Part shown: positions 7,944 through 16,683 of the stretch, in pieces | Layout: each line of letters starts with the position of its first letter | Position numbering within the stretch: position 1 is the first letter of the stretch | Assembly (NCBI GenBank): GCA_021849045.1 | Contig: JAJZTK010000034.1 | Span: 1 to 32,887, forward strand | Length of the DNA stretch: 32,887 nucleotides | Source of the DNA: Deltaproteobacteria bacterium | Lineage (GTDB): Bacteria > Desulfobacterota > Desulfuromonadia > Geobacterales > DSM-12255 | Direction: 5' to 3' | The notes under the pieces: generated by a model | Seen by the model: only the letters and a program-made list of their open reading frames with translations | What the model was told of the DNA's origin: nothing | Database searches by the model: none | Made by a program: the position numbers and the translations under genes

Positions 7944-8004
7944 AGAACAATGAGCAGGATAAGGGAATTCCAGTATGCTCGGTGGCTCTCTTGTCCCCGG
8001 TCCT

Positions 8005-8856
8005 TTATCCTCGAACCTCACTCCTTCTTTTATCCCGTTCGATCGCTGCATAGGCCGAATGCTTGTGGATCGATTCGAAGTTCTCTGCCTCGACGCTGAA
8101 CCAGATGATGTTCTCCATGGCCAGGAAACGCTGGGTCACTTCACGGACAATGTCCTCCACGAATTTCGGATTCTCGTAGGCCTGCTCGGTGACAAACTTC
8201 TCGTCGACCCGCTTCAGCAGGGAATACACCGGACTGGAGCCGCACTCCTCCACCTGCGCTACCAGATCCTCGATCCAGACGAACTCCCGGTACCGGACCC
8301 GGATGGTGATGATGGAGCGCTGGTTGTGGGCGCCATACCGCGAAAGCTCCTTGCTGCAGGGGCAAAGCGAGGTGACCGGTATCCGGATGCCGAGGACGAA
8401 GTCGAAGCTATCCGCCAGGGAGGCGTTGAATTCACAGGTATACTCCATAAGCCCCTTGGCCTTGGAGACCGGCGCCCGCTTCTCGATGAAGTACGGAAAC
8501 TCCATCTCCAGGTGGGCACTGGAGGCCCCGAGCTTCTTCTTCATCTCGCCCAGAATGGTCTCCAGCTTGTCCAGGGCGATCTCCTCACGGTGAGCGTTCA
8601 GGAGCTCGACGAACCGGCTCATGTGGGTCCCCTTGAAGTGATGGGGCAGGTCCACATACATGTTGATCCGGGCCACGGTCTGCTGGAACTTCCGGTTCTT
8701 GTCCATGACCACGACCGGATAAGAGATATCCTTCACCCCCACCTTGTTGATCGGGATGTTGCGGGGATCGTGCAACTGCTGCACGTCGTGCAACGGCTGC
8801 CGGGATTGGGTATCCGGGACCGGGGACTGACTGTCACTCCCTTTCTTCTGATTCAC
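8005..8856 (-). CDS. folE2: GTP cyclohydrolase I, FolE2 type
   Basis: FolE2 (COG1469) converts GTP to 7,8-dihydroneopterin triphosphate, the first step of both folate and queuosine synthesis. The 283-residue protein has the family signatures DPRNIPINKVGVKDISYPV near residues 30-48, the active-site segment SLCPCSKE with Cys165 and Cys167, and HNQRS. Translation starts at GTG (8856), with AAAGGTG five bases upstream. The first about 22 residues are not typical of the family, which normally begins close to the HDxRNIPI motif; this extension is encoded by degenerate heptamer repeats. queC lies 30 bp upstream, so its product probably feeds deazaguanine synthesis, though folate cannot be excluded. 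Confidence 0.95.
   Translation of the reverse strand: MNQKKGSDSQSPVPDTQSRQPLHDVQQLHDPRNIPINKVGVKDISYPVVVMDKNRKFQQTVARINMYVDLPHHFKGTHMSRFVELLNAHREEIALDKLETILGEMKKKLGASSAHLEMEFPYFIEKRAPVSKAKGLMEYTCEFNASLADSFDFVLGIRIPVTSLCPCSKELSRYGAHNQRSIITIRVRYREFVWIEDLVAQVEECGSSPVYSLLKRVDEKFVTEQAYENPKFVEDIVREVTQRFLAMENIIWFSVEAENFESIHKHSAYAAIERDKRRSEVRG
8804..8838. repeat. Degenerate heptamer repeats inside the 5' end of folE2
   Basis: On the plus strand the units ATTGGGT, ATCCGGG, ACCGGGG and ACTGACT run head to tail (8805-8832), approximating ACYGGGG. They encode the unusual N-terminal residues of FolE2 (SQSPVPDTQS). A related block lies in the ABC-F gene at 14947-14996 and encodes a similar SQSPV segment. 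Confidence 0.5.
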
Positions 8857-8886
8857 GTTACACCTTTCTCATTTCACGATCATTCG

Positions 8887-9573
8887 TCACATGTCACGTC
8901 GCACATACTTCACCGGGTCCGGGACCCCGGCCTCGATGAACCCTTTGAGCCGCAGGCGGCATGAGTCGCAAAGTCCGCAGGCAAGTCCGTCGGGAGTGGG
9001 GTCGTAGCAGGAGTGGGTCCGACCGTAATCCACCCCCAGGGAAAGCCCACGGGTGATGATCTCCGCCTTGGTAAGGTGGATAAGCGGGGTGTGGATGGTG
9101 TAATGTCCCTTCCCCTCCACCGCCGCCTTGGTCGCAAGGTTGGCCATGGCCTCGAAGGCGGCGATGTATTCCGGCCGGCAGTCGGGATACCCCGAGTAGT
9201 CCAGGGCGTTGACACCGATGTAGATGTCGAAGGCGGAGAGCACCTCGGCCCAGCCCAGGGCAAAGGAGAGGAAGATGGTGTTCCGTGCCGGCACGTAGGT
9301 GACCGGGATGTCGCTCCCCACCCCCTCCTTGGGGACGGCAATGTCGGAGGTAAGGGCGCTCCCGCCGATCCTACGGTAGTCGAAATCCACCACCAGATGG
9401 TCCTTGGCCCCCATGGGCCGGGCATTCTTCTTGGCCAGTTCAAGTTCCACACTATGGCGTTGGCCGTAGGCAAAGCTGATGGCGTAGGGCTCGAACCCCT
9501 CGCTCCTGGCGATGGCCATGCAGGTGGTGGAATCGAGCCCGCCACTGTATAACACGACTGCTTTCCTGGTCAT
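8887..9573 (-). CDS. queC: 7-cyano-7-deazaguanine synthase
   Basis: QueC is an ATP-dependent enzyme that converts 7-carboxy-7-deazaguanine to preQ0 on the way to queuosine in tRNA. I choose the ATG at 9573, with GGAG nine bases upstream; an ATG at 9588 adds five residues but lacks a ribosome site. The 228-residue protein has the pyrophosphatase loop SGGLDS near residues 10-15, and the C-terminal zinc cluster of four cysteines (HSCYDP...CGLCDSC). Its start lies 18 bp after the mlaD stop, and folE2 follows. Two enzymes of one pathway, FolE2 and QueC, are thus in one transcript; queD and queE are not in the window. Confidence 0.95.
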   Translation of the reverse strand: MTRKAVVLYSGGLDSTTCMAIARSEGFEPYAISFAYGQRHSVELELAKKNARPMGAKDHLVVDFDYRRIGGSALTSDIAVPKEGVGSDIPVTYVPARNTIFLSFALGWAEVLSAFDIYIGVNALDYSGYPDCRPEYIAAFEAMANLATKAAVEGKGHYTIHTPLIHLTKAEIITRGLSLGVDYGRTHSCYDPTPDGLACGLCDSCRLRLKGFIEAGVPDPVKYVRRDM

Positions 9574-9590
9574 GGTGCACAACTCCATTC

Positions 9591-10673
9591 TTAAAACAAA
9601 GAAAACTTCACGTACCGCTTCGGATTCTCCTTGATGTCCTTTACCAGGGCATCGACGCTCTCCACCATCCGGGTTAACCGGTCGTAGACCTCCCGGTCGT
9701 TGATGAGGCGGCCGGCGGTTCCTTCGGTGCCGCGCAGCCGGCCGGCCACGTCGTCAAACGACTTGACCGCACTGTCGGCCCGCTCGATGAGGGCCACCCC
9801 CTTGTCATACAGTTCGCGGTCACTCAGCAGCATCCCCACCGTGCTGTCGCTGGAAAGCAGCTTCCGGTTCAGCTCCCGCACATCCTCGGCCGCCTGGGTG
9901 CTCTTGTCGGCCACGGCCACCATCTTGTCATAGAGTTGACGGTCATGAACCAGCCGCCCAAGGGTGCCATCGGCTGACTGGATATCCCTGATGGTGTCCT
10001 CGGTCCTGGTCAGGATGGCAATGAGCCGGTCATAGGGCTCGCTGTTTTTGGTCAGCTTCCCCAGCGTCCCCTGCCCCTGGTTCACTGAGTGCGTAACGAT
10101 CTGCAGTTCCGCTGTCAGCCGCGAAAGGTTGTCGTAAAGTTTGGGATCCTTGGCAAAGCGGCCAAGGGAACCCTCCCCCTTATCAATCTTGTCCATGATC
10201 CCGTTGAGCCGGTCAAAGGCGGAACCGGCCTTCTGCATCACGTCGTCCAGTCGCGGCACCTCGGTGCCGGAGACCCGTGTCTCCGGTACCTCCGCATAGT
10301 GCCGGCTGGGGGTGATATCCACGTACTTTTCCCCCATCAGGCCACGAGTCTTGATGGTGATCCGGGAATCCTTGCCGACCTTCTTCAGCGCCTCATTCTC
10401 AATCTCCAGGAGGACCTCCACATCGTTGCTCTTCCTGGCGTCGACAAAACGGATATCCTTGACGATCCCCACATCCACCCCGGACAGCCAGACCGGCGCC
10501 CCGACCTTCAGCCCGGCCACGTCAACCATGACCAGCGTTATCTCCCCCTTGGGAACGAACATCTTGGTCTTGTCCCCCATGAGCAGCACGCCGCCGGCGA
10601 AGAGCAAGAGGGCGATGACGATGAAGATGCCGGTGGTTACCTGCGACCATCCTAGGGTGTCACTACGTTTCAT
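9591..10673 (-). CDS. mlaD: MlaD-family MCE-domain protein with an extended repeat tail
   Basis: The 360-residue protein has one N-terminal membrane helix (about residues 14-33) and one MCE domain (about 38-122, with [11 protein letters not shown] and [10 protein letters not shown]). MCE proteins carry lipids between inner and outer membrane with an MlaEF-type transporter. Escherichia coli MlaD is only about 180 residues. Here residues 165-345 contain five copies of a unit resembling G[ST]xG[RK]L...D[RP]xLYD, with the YD pairs near 180, 214, 248, 289 and 330. The protein ends [11 protein letters not shown]. The gene overlaps mlaF by 4 nt and precedes queC by 17 nt. The tail may lengthen the lipid conduit across the periplasm, an inference. 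Confidence 0.92.
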   Translation of the reverse strand: MKRSDTLGWSQVTTGIFIVIALLLFAGGVLLMGDKTKMFVPKGEITLVMVDVAGLKVGAPVWLSGVDVGIVKDIRFVDARKSNDVEVLLEIENEALKKVGKDSRITIKTRGLMGEKYVDITPSRHYAEVPETRVSGTEVPRLDDVMQKAGSAFDRLNGIMDKIDKGEGSLGRFAKDPKLYDNLSRLTAELQIVTHSVNQGQGTLGKLTKNSEPYDRLIAILTRTEDTIRDIQSADGTLGRLVHDRQLYDKMVAVADKSTQAAEDVRELNRKLLSSDSTVGMLLSDRELYDKGVALIERADSAVKSFDDVAGRLRGTEGTAGRLINDREVYDRLTRMVESVDALVKDIKENPKRYVKFSLF

Positions 10674-11455
10674 AACCGTGCTTCCTGTCCATTGGAATAG
10701 GTGAACAGAGACTGCTCCGACGGGGCGAAGAACTCCCGGATCTCGGGCAGGGAGGCTGAGCGGAGCTGGTCACTGCTGCCGTCAAAGACGAGACGGCCCT
10801 GGTGGATAAATGAGAAACGGGAGGAGACGGCAAAGGCGGTCTCCAGATCGTGGGTCACCATCAGGGTGGTCTTTCCCTCCTGCTGAAGACGGAGCATCAG
10901 ATGCCTGATATTGTAGACCCCGATCGGGTCAAGGCCGGTGGTCGGCTCGTCGAAAAAGATATACTCCGGATCGGCTGCCAGGGCGCGGGCAATGGCGGCC
11001 CGCTTCTTCATCCCACCGGACAGCTCGGACGGATAGAGGTCGATGGCATGCTCCAGGCCGACAAAGCCCAGCTTCTCCAGGACGATCCGTTCGATATCCG
11101 CCTCGGACAGCTCCCCTTCCTCGAAGAGACGGTAGCCGACGTTTTCGCCCACGGTCATGGAGTCGAACAGCGCCCCCCCCTGGAACACGATGGCAATACA
11201 GCGGCGGACAGTGGTCAACTCCTGTTCCCGCAAGCCGGCAATGGCAGTGCCGTTGATGAAGATCCGGCCGGCATCGGGGCTGAGCAGGCCGAGGATCAGC
11301 TTGAGGATGGTGGTCTTGCCGACACCGCTCACCCCGAGAATGGTGCGGTTCTCGCCGGGAAAGAGCCGGAGATCGAACTCCTCCAGTATCCGCCGCCCAC
11401 CGACACTGTACGTGACCTGCTCCATCCTGATGCCGCTCGTATCGGCCGTTGTCAT
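10670..11455 (-). CDS. mlaF: ABC transporter ATPase, MlaF type
   Basis: This 261-residue ATPase powers the MlaE permease in phospholipid transport. Visible motifs are Walker A GVSGVGKTT (about residues 38-46), the Q-loop FQGGALFDSM typical of the MlaF/Mkl branch, the signature LSGGM, Walker B FFDEPTTGLD and the switch histidine in VTHD. It overlaps mlaD by 4 nt (ATGA) and lies 7 nt downstream of mlaE, so the three subunits are probably translationally coupled. A STAS-domain MlaB subunit is not encoded beside it. Confidence 0.95.
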   Translation of the reverse strand: MTTADTSGIRMEQVTYSVGGRRILEEFDLRLFPGENRTILGVSGVGKTTILKLILGLLSPDAGRIFINGTAIAGLREQELTTVRRCIAIVFQGGALFDSMTVGENVGYRLFEEGELSEADIERIVLEKLGFVGLEHAIDLYPSELSGGMKKRAAIARALAADPEYIFFDEPTTGLDPIGVYNIRHLMLRLQQEGKTTLMVTHDLETAFAVSSRFSFIHQGRLVFDGSSDQLRSASLPEIREFFAPSEQSLFTYSNGQEARL

Positions 11456-11462
11456 CCTTGTC

Positions 11463-12239
11463 CTATCCCCTGAAAACGATGAATATCTTGGTCATGAAGA
11501 AGTCGGTAATCAGGATCAGCACCGAGGCCAGCACCACGGTCCGCTTCACCGCGGCACCGACCCCTTCGGCGCCACCGCGGGTGTTGAGCCCGACATAGCA
11601 CCCCATCATGGCGATGATGAACCCGAACACGGCCGGCTTGGCCACCCCTTCGATCAGGTCCTGAAACACCATGAACTGGGGCAGCGACTTCCAGTACATG
11701 AGCGGATTGATCCCATACCCCATGGACATCAGGTAGCCGCCGCAGAGTGCCACGGTGTCGGCGATTACCGCCAGAAGCGGCATGGCGACCAGCATCGCCT
11801 TCAACCGGCTCGTCACCAGCCGCTTGACGATGTCGGTCCCCTCCACCCGCATGGCGTCAACCTGCTCGGTCACCACCATGGTCCCCAGTTCGGCCGTGAT
11901 GGCCGACCCGACCCGGCCGGCAACCATGAGCGAGGCGAGGACCGGTCCCAACTCCTTGACCATGGTCACGGCCACCATCCCCCCCACATAACTGGTGGCC
12001 GCGAACGGCTTGAGCTGAATCAGGGCCTGCAGCGCCATGACCATGCCGGTAAAGAGACCGGTCAGGCAGACGATGAAGAGTGAACCGACCCCGATCCGGT
12101 CCAGTTGGGTAACGAACTCACGGTAATAGAAGGGAGGGAAGACCATTCCCCTGACGGCCCGCCACGCCAGGGCGAAGTACGACTGTATCTCGAAGAAGAC
12201 CTGCTTCAGTCTGGCATCCAACCGCACAAAGCCGATCAC
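11463..12239 (-). CDS. mlaE: MlaE-family lipid ABC permease
   Basis: The 258-residue integral membrane protein belongs to the MlaE/YrbE permease family. It has several hydrophobic helices and the conserved central segment GRVGSAITAELGTM, followed by EQVDAMRV, both hallmarks of the family. It starts at GTG (12239) within a 4-nt GTGA overlap with the lon stop codon, so its translation is coupled to lon. With MlaF and MlaD it should form an inner-membrane lipid transporter; MlaB, MlaC and MlaA are not adjacent. Confidence 0.95.
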   Translation of the reverse strand: MIGFVRLDARLKQVFFEIQSYFALAWRAVRGMVFPPFYYREFVTQLDRIGVGSLFIVCLTGLFTGMVMALQALIQLKPFAATSYVGGMVAVTMVKELGPVLASLMVAGRVGSAITAELGTMVVTEQVDAMRVEGTDIVKRLVTSRLKAMLVAMPLLAVIADTVALCGGYLMSMGYGINPLMYWKSLPQFMVFQDLIEGVAKPAVFGFIIAMMGCYVGLNTRGGAEGVGAAVKRTVVLASVLILITDFFMTKIFIVFRG

Positions 12240-14554
12240 ACCAGCGCCTCGGTCAGGGCGTCACGGATATCCTTGACGAAAACAAACGTCAGTTCGGCCC
12301 GCGCCGGTTCAGGCAGATCTTCCAGGTCGACCCGGTTCCGCTCCGGGACGATGATCCTGACCACGCCGGCGCGGCGGGCGGCCAACGCCTTTTCCTTCAG
12401 CCCGCCGATGGCCAGGACCCGGCCGGTGAGGCTGATCTCGCCGGTCATGGCCAGATCGCGCCGGGCAGGGCGGCCGGTCATGAGAGACACCAGGGCCGTC
12501 GCCATGGTGATCCCGGCCGAGGGACCATCCTTGGGGATACTCCCGGCCGGGACATGGATGTGGATGGTGGTGTCAATAAAGGCATCGGTGCGTATCCCGA
12601 ACTCGTCCTGATTGGCCTCGACAAAGGAAAGGGCTGCCCGGGCCGACTCCTTCATCACCTCCCCCAGTGAGCCGGTCAGGATCAGTTCACCCTTTCCCTT
12701 CATCCGGGTTGCCTCGACAAAAATGATGTCCCCACCGGTCTCGGTCCAGGCGAGGCCGGTGACCACGCCGATCCGGTCCGCCTCGGCTGCCACCTCGTTG
12801 AAAAACTTGCGCGGGCCGAGGAATTCGCTCACCAGTTCGGCACTGATGGTCTCCCGGGGCGATTTCCCCTGGGTGATCTCCTTGGCCACCTTGCGGCAGA
12901 CCGAGGCGATGTTACGCTGCAGGGTCCGCACCCCTGCCTCGCGGGTGTACTCTTCGATGATTCTGAGCAGGGCCTCCGGAGGAAACCGGGGGTGGTAGTC
13001 GGCAAGACCGTTCTCCTCGATCTCCTTCGGCACCAGGTAGCGGGTGGCGATATGCTCCTTTTCCTCGGTGGTGTAGCCGGAGAGGGTAATCACCTCCATC
13101 CGGTCCTTGAGGGGGGGAGGGATCGGGTCGAGCTGATTGGCGGTGGTGATGAACATGACTTTTGACAGGTCGAACGGCAGGTCCAGGTAATGGTCGGTGA
13201 AGGTGGAGTTCTGCTCCGGGTCCAGCACTTCCAGCAGGGCACTGGCCGGATCGCCCCGGAAGTCGAGCCCGATCTTGTCCACCTCGTCCAGCATGAATAC
13301 CGGGTTGTTGGCGCCGCAGCGAAAAATCTCCTGGATGATCCGCCCCGGCAGGGCGCCGATGTAGGTCCGGCGGTGGCCCCGGATCTCCGCCTCGTCCCGC
13401 ATCCCCCCCAGGGAGACGCGGATGAACTTCCGCCCCAGGGCACGGGCGATGGACTTCCCCAGGCTGGTCTTCCCCACCCCCGGCGGGCCGACAAAGCAGA
13501 GGATCGGCCCCTTCATCGACTCCTTCAGGGTGCGGACCGCCAGGTACTCCAGTATCCGCTCCTTCACCTTTTTCAGGTTGTAGTGGTCCTCGTCCAGTAC
13601 CGTTTCCGCCTGGGTGATGTCCCGGTTGTCAATGGTGCCGGTCTGCCAGGGCATGCCCGCCAGGTAGTCAAGGTAGGTGCGGGCCACGGTGTATTCAGGT
13701 GACGACTGGTTGATCCGCTCCAGCCGCTTCAGCTCCTTGTCGGCGACCTTGCGCACATCGGTCGGCATGCCTGCCGCAATGACCTTTTTCTTGAGTTCGT
13801 TCAGGTCGGCGCTCCGGGGGTCCTCATCCCCCAGTTCCTCCTGGATATGCTTCATCTGCTCGCGGAGGATATACTCTTTCTGGGTCTTGCCGACCCGTTT
13901 GGTCACCTCCGCCTGCACTTCCCCCTTGATCTGCAGCCGCTGCACCTCGCTGGTCAGGTGGGCGTAGACCGATTTGAGCCGCTCCAGCGGATCGATGGTC
14001 TCCAGGAGAAGCTGCTGATCATCCAGCGGCAGGTTCATATAGAGGGTCACCAGGTCGGCAAGGCGGGCCGGGTTGTCGATGTAGTCGATCATCTTCATCA
14101 CATCGTCCGGAAGGGGTCTGCCGTAGGAGAGGGCTATTTTCAGGAGCGCCGAGAGGCTTGACACCAACGCCTCGGACACCAGGCTCTTTTCCACGAATTC
14201 GCGCAGCGGTTCCAGCCGGACCATGGTAAGCGGCTTTTCCTGTACCAATTCCTGGAGCTGGACCCGGACAAGCCCCTCCATGGTCACCTTGGCGCCCCCC
14301 TCATCCAGATGGCGCAGCCGGGTGATGCGGCAGGCCGTGCCGACCTGATGGAGCGAAGGGAACAAACCGTCACCATTCGGGTCACTCTTGAGTTTTGCCA
14401 GCACGATCAGGCTGTTGTGCGCGGCAACCGCCTCTTCAAATGCAGGGGTTTCCTCATCCTTGAGAAACAGGGAGAGGATCATGTACGGAAAGGCCACCAT
14501 TTCCCGCAAAGGGAAGAGGGGAAGGATCTCCGGTATGGGGGTGCTGTCCGGCAT
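12236..14554 (-). CDS. lon: ATP-dependent Lon protease
   Basis: Lon degrades misfolded and regulatory proteins in the cytoplasm. The 772-residue protein has the N-terminal substrate domain (PLFPLREMVAFP), a helical region, the AAA+ domain with Walker A GPPGVGKTS at 356-364, and the serine-lysine peptidase domain with catalytic Ser679 (DGPSAGIT) and Lys722 (GGLKEK). GAGG lies eight bases before the ATG at 14554. It is the first gene of the lon-mlaE-mlaF-mlaD-queC-folE2 string. A TTGACA promoter overlapping a heat-shock-like CTTGA...CCCGAT element lies upstream, with a strong hairpin in the leader. Confidence 0.97.
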   Translation of the reverse strand: MPDSTPIPEILPLFPLREMVAFPYMILSLFLKDEETPAFEEAVAAHNSLIVLAKLKSDPNGDGLFPSLHQVGTACRITRLRHLDEGGAKVTMEGLVRVQLQELVQEKPLTMVRLEPLREFVEKSLVSEALVSSLSALLKIALSYGRPLPDDVMKMIDYIDNPARLADLVTLYMNLPLDDQQLLLETIDPLERLKSVYAHLTSEVQRLQIKGEVQAEVTKRVGKTQKEYILREQMKHIQEELGDEDPRSADLNELKKKVIAAGMPTDVRKVADKELKRLERINQSSPEYTVARTYLDYLAGMPWQTGTIDNRDITQAETVLDEDHYNLKKVKERILEYLAVRTLKESMKGPILCFVGPPGVGKTSLGKSIARALGRKFIRVSLGGMRDEAEIRGHRRTYIGALPGRIIQEIFRCGANNPVFMLDEVDKIGLDFRGDPASALLEVLDPEQNSTFTDHYLDLPFDLSKVMFITTANQLDPIPPPLKDRMEVITLSGYTTEEKEHIATRYLVPKEIEENGLADYHPRFPPEALLRIIEEYTREAGVRTLQRNIASVCRKVAKEITQGKSPRETISAELVSEFLGPRKFFNEVAAEADRIGVVTGLAWTETGGDIIFVEATRMKGKGELILTGSLGEVMKESARAALSFVEANQDEFGIRTDAFIDTTIHIHVPAGSIPKDGPSAGITMATALVSLMTGRPARRDLAMTGEISLTGRVLAIGGLKEKALAARRAGVVRIIVPERNRVDLEDLPEPARAELTFVFVKDIRDALTEALV

Positions 14555-14570
14555 GGTCTGTTCCTCGGTG

Positions 14571-14599
14571 AGCAGGGCGGTTCACTGGCCGCCCCTGCT
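14571..14599 (-). repeat. Hairpin in the lon leader
   Basis: AGCAGGGCGG (14571-14580) and CCGCCCCTGCT (14589-14599) form a 10-bp stem with one bulged base and an 8-nt loop. It ends about 17 bases before the lon start codon, just ahead of the GAGG ribosome site. No T-tract follows on the minus strand, so leader structure is likelier than an ABC-F terminator. Confidence 0.5.
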
Positions 14600-14624
14600 G
14601 GAAACGCGGCATAGGTACGTGTAA

Positions 14625-14653
14625 AGAGTATCGGGACGGTGGGGCGGTGTCAA
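14625..14653 (-). promoter_or_regulatory. Candidate lon promoter with heat-shock features
   Basis: On the minus strand, TTGACA (14648-14653) is followed after 17 bp by TACTCT (14625-14630). The same DNA reads CTTGA-N14-CCCGAT, close to the RpoH consensus CTTGAA...CCCCAT. It lies about 70 bp upstream of lon, a classic heat-shock gene. Which sigma factor acts is undecided. Confidence 0.45.
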
Positions 14654-14675
14654 GGACAGTCGCGCCCGGAAGCGG

Positions 14676-16598
14676 CTACAACTCGGCCTGGAGCTGTTCC
14701 CACTCCTCATAGAGGGCAGCTATCCGGGCCGCCAGGGCCGCATGTTCGGCACCGAGCCGCTGCAATTCGGTGTAATCGCCCGCCACGGCCGGATCGGCCA
14801 GCTGCACTTCCAGTTCGGCCAGCCGCGACTCTTCCGCCTCGATCGCCGACTCCATCTCGGCCAGCCGTTTCTGCCGCGCCCGGTCCGTCTTCTGGCGCTG
14901 CTTCTCTTCTTCCCGCTGGCGCAGCCGCTCCTCTTTAGAGGCAGGAACCGGAGAATCGGCGACTGGTGGCCGTGGGCCGGTGACCGGAGACTGGGAACCC
15001 CCTTCCTTTTTGGCCAGAAAGTACTCGTAGTCCCCGAAATAGTTGGTCAAAGCGCCAGCATCCACCTCCACCACCCTGGTGGCCAGGCCATCGATGAAAT
15101 GCCGGTCGTGGGAGACGAACACCACCGTACCGGGAAAGTCCCGCAGGGCGTCCAGCAGCACCTCTTTGCTGAACAGGTCCAGGTGGTTGGTCGGCTCATC
15201 CATGAGGAGCAGGTTGGCCGGCTTGAGCAACATCTTGGCCAGGGCGAGGCGATTGCGCTCCCCGCCGGAGAGGACCGCTACCCGCTTGTGGATGTCGTCC
15301 CCGGAGAAGAGAAAGGCCCCCAGGAGGTCACGCAGACGCGGCACCATGTCGTACGGGGCGTCGGCCAGGATCTCCTCGTACGCCGTCAGGTCGCCGTTCA
15401 GTTCCCGGGCCTGGTCCTGGGCAAAGTAGTCGAGCAGTACATTGTGGCCGACGATCCGCTCTCCCCCCTGGAACGAGCCCCCGGCCAGGACCCGCATCAG
15501 GGTCGACTTGCCGGCACCGTTGTGGCCGACCAGGGCCACCTTTTCCCCTTTCTCCACCACAAGGTCGACCCGGTCCAGGATTACCCTGCTGTCGTAGGCC
15601 CGAGTGAGCCCCTTCAGCTCCATGACGATCCGCCCGCTCTTGGGGGGGTCGGGAAAACGGAAGCGGATCCTTTTCCGCTCCGGCGGCAGCACGATCCGTT
15701 CGATCTTCTCCAGCTGCTTGATGCGGGACTGGACCAGTGCCGCCTTGTCCGCCTTGTAGCGGAAGCGGCTAATAAAATCCTCCAGTTTCTGCACCTCTTC
15801 GTCCTGGCGCCGCTTCGCCTCCCTGAGGGCGGACACCCGCTCTTCACGCTGCACCAGATAGCTGCTGTAGTTGCAGTGATAGTCGGCAAGGGTGCCGTTC
15901 CAGACCTCGGCAATCCGGCTGCAGACCGTGTCCAGGAAGAAGCGGTCGTGGGAGACCAGCATGACGGCATACGGGTACTGGCTGAGGTACCCTTCCAGCC
16001 AGTTGCGGGCCTCGATATCCAGGTGGTTTGTCGGTTCGTCCAGGAGCAGCACGTTCGGCTTTTTCAGGAGGAGCCGGGCCAGGGCGATCCGCATCTGCCA
16101 CCCGCCGGAAAACTCGTCGCAGTCCCGCTCCCAGTCGCCCGGCAGAAATCCCAGGCCGGCAAGGACGGTTCCCACCACCGCCTCCTTGGCATACCCTCCC
16201 CGCAGTCGGAACTCCTCCTGCAAGTGGCCGTACCGTTCGAGCAGGGCCTCGTGGCGCGGGTCGTCATGGCGGACATGGGCGAGATCGGCGGTAAGGGTCG
16301 CAATCTCCTCCTCCATCCGCTGCAGGTCGCCCAGGGCGGCCAGAGACTCGGCAAAAAGGGTCCTGCCGCGGGTGACGAGCCCGTCCTGCGGGAGATAACC
16401 GACCGTGGCCCCCCGGACCATTCGGATCTCGCCGGCGGAACTCTCCACCTCGCCGGCAATGATCCGCATCAGGGTCGATTTTCCGGCACCGTTCTCCCCC
16501 ACCAGGCCGACCCGCTCACCACCGTTCAACTGCCAGGAGATCCTGTGAAACAGTTCGCGCCCGCCGAATTCCTTGCTAAGATTGTCCAACTGCAACAT
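14676..16598 (-). CDS. ABC-F family ATPase
   Basis: ABC-F proteins have two fused ATPase domains and no membrane segment, and act on ribosomes. I choose the ATG at 16598, with AAGGAG six bases upstream, giving 640 residues; the frame is open to 16661. Both halves have Walker A (GENGAGKST, GHNGAGKST), signature (FSGGWQMR, LSGGERNR) and the family motif DEPTNHLD. The C-terminus is a charged coiled coil (about residues 555-640) as in Uup-like members. The linker before it (SQSPVTGPRPPVADSPVP) is coded by heptamer repeats. The exact subfamily is unresolved, so I give no symbol. It has its own strong promoter and lies 120 bp upstream of lon. Confidence 0.93.
   Translation of the reverse strand: MLQLDNLSKEFGGRELFHRISWQLNGGERVGLVGENGAGKSTLMRIIAGEVESSAGEIRMVRGATVGYLPQDGLVTRGRTLFAESLAALGDLQRMEEEIATLTADLAHVRHDDPRHEALLERYGHLQEEFRLRGGYAKEAVVGTVLAGLGFLPGDWERDCDEFSGGWQMRIALARLLLKKPNVLLLDEPTNHLDIEARNWLEGYLSQYPYAVMLVSHDRFFLDTVCSRIAEVWNGTLADYHCNYSSYLVQREERVSALREAKRRQDEEVQKLEDFISRFRYKADKAALVQSRIKQLEKIERIVLPPERKRIRFRFPDPPKSGRIVMELKGLTRAYDSRVILDRVDLVVEKGEKVALVGHNGAGKSTLMRVLAGGSFQGGERIVGHNVLLDYFAQDQARELNGDLTAYEEILADAPYDMVPRLRDLLGAFLFSGDDIHKRVAVLSGGERNRLALAKMLLKPANLLLMDEPTNHLDLFSKEVLLDALRDFPGTVVFVSHDRHFIDGLATRVVEVDAGALTNYFGDYEYFLAKKEGGSQSPVTGPRPPVADSPVPASKEERLRQREEEKQRQKTDRARQKRLAEMESAIEAEESRLAELEVQLADPAVAGDYTELQRLGAEHAALAARIAALYEEWEQLQAEL
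14947..14996. repeat. Degenerate heptamer repeats inside the ABC-F gene
   Basis: Seven head-to-tail plus-strand units, ACCGGAG, (a)ATCGGCG, ACTGGTG, GCCGTGG, GCCGGTG, ACCGGAG and ACTGGGA, approximate ACYGGNG with one extra base after the first. They encode the Pro/Ser/Val-rich linker between the second ATPase domain and the coiled coil. The folE2 block at 8804-8838 is of the same kind. Confidence 0.55.
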
Positions 16599-16632
16599 GC
16601 CATGCTCCTTTTCTCCATACGAAAACAGCGGC

Positions 16633-16661
16633 ATTGTAGGGGGGATGGCCCGCCTTGTCAA
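16633..16661 (-). promoter_or_regulatory. Sigma70 promoter for the ABC-F gene
   Basis: On the minus strand TTGACA (16656-16661), a 17-bp spacer and TACAAT (16633-16638) give a near-consensus promoter 35 bp upstream of the chosen ABC-F start. Confidence 0.75.
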
Positions 16662-16683
16662 TTTCCCGCTCCTGCCTTTTATA

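Noticed and set aside
7862-8004. Chromosomal or plasmid replication origin
   Set aside because: Only two perfect DnaA boxes, no dnaA, dnaN, gidA, rep or par genes, and no clear array of AT-rich 13-mers.
7975-8964. Plus-strand frame opposite folE2 and queC
   Set aside because: Antisense to two well-recognised enzymes; no family features.
9560-9600. preQ1 riboswitch before queC
   Set aside because: The 17-bp gap after mlaD is too short and lacks the aptamer pattern.
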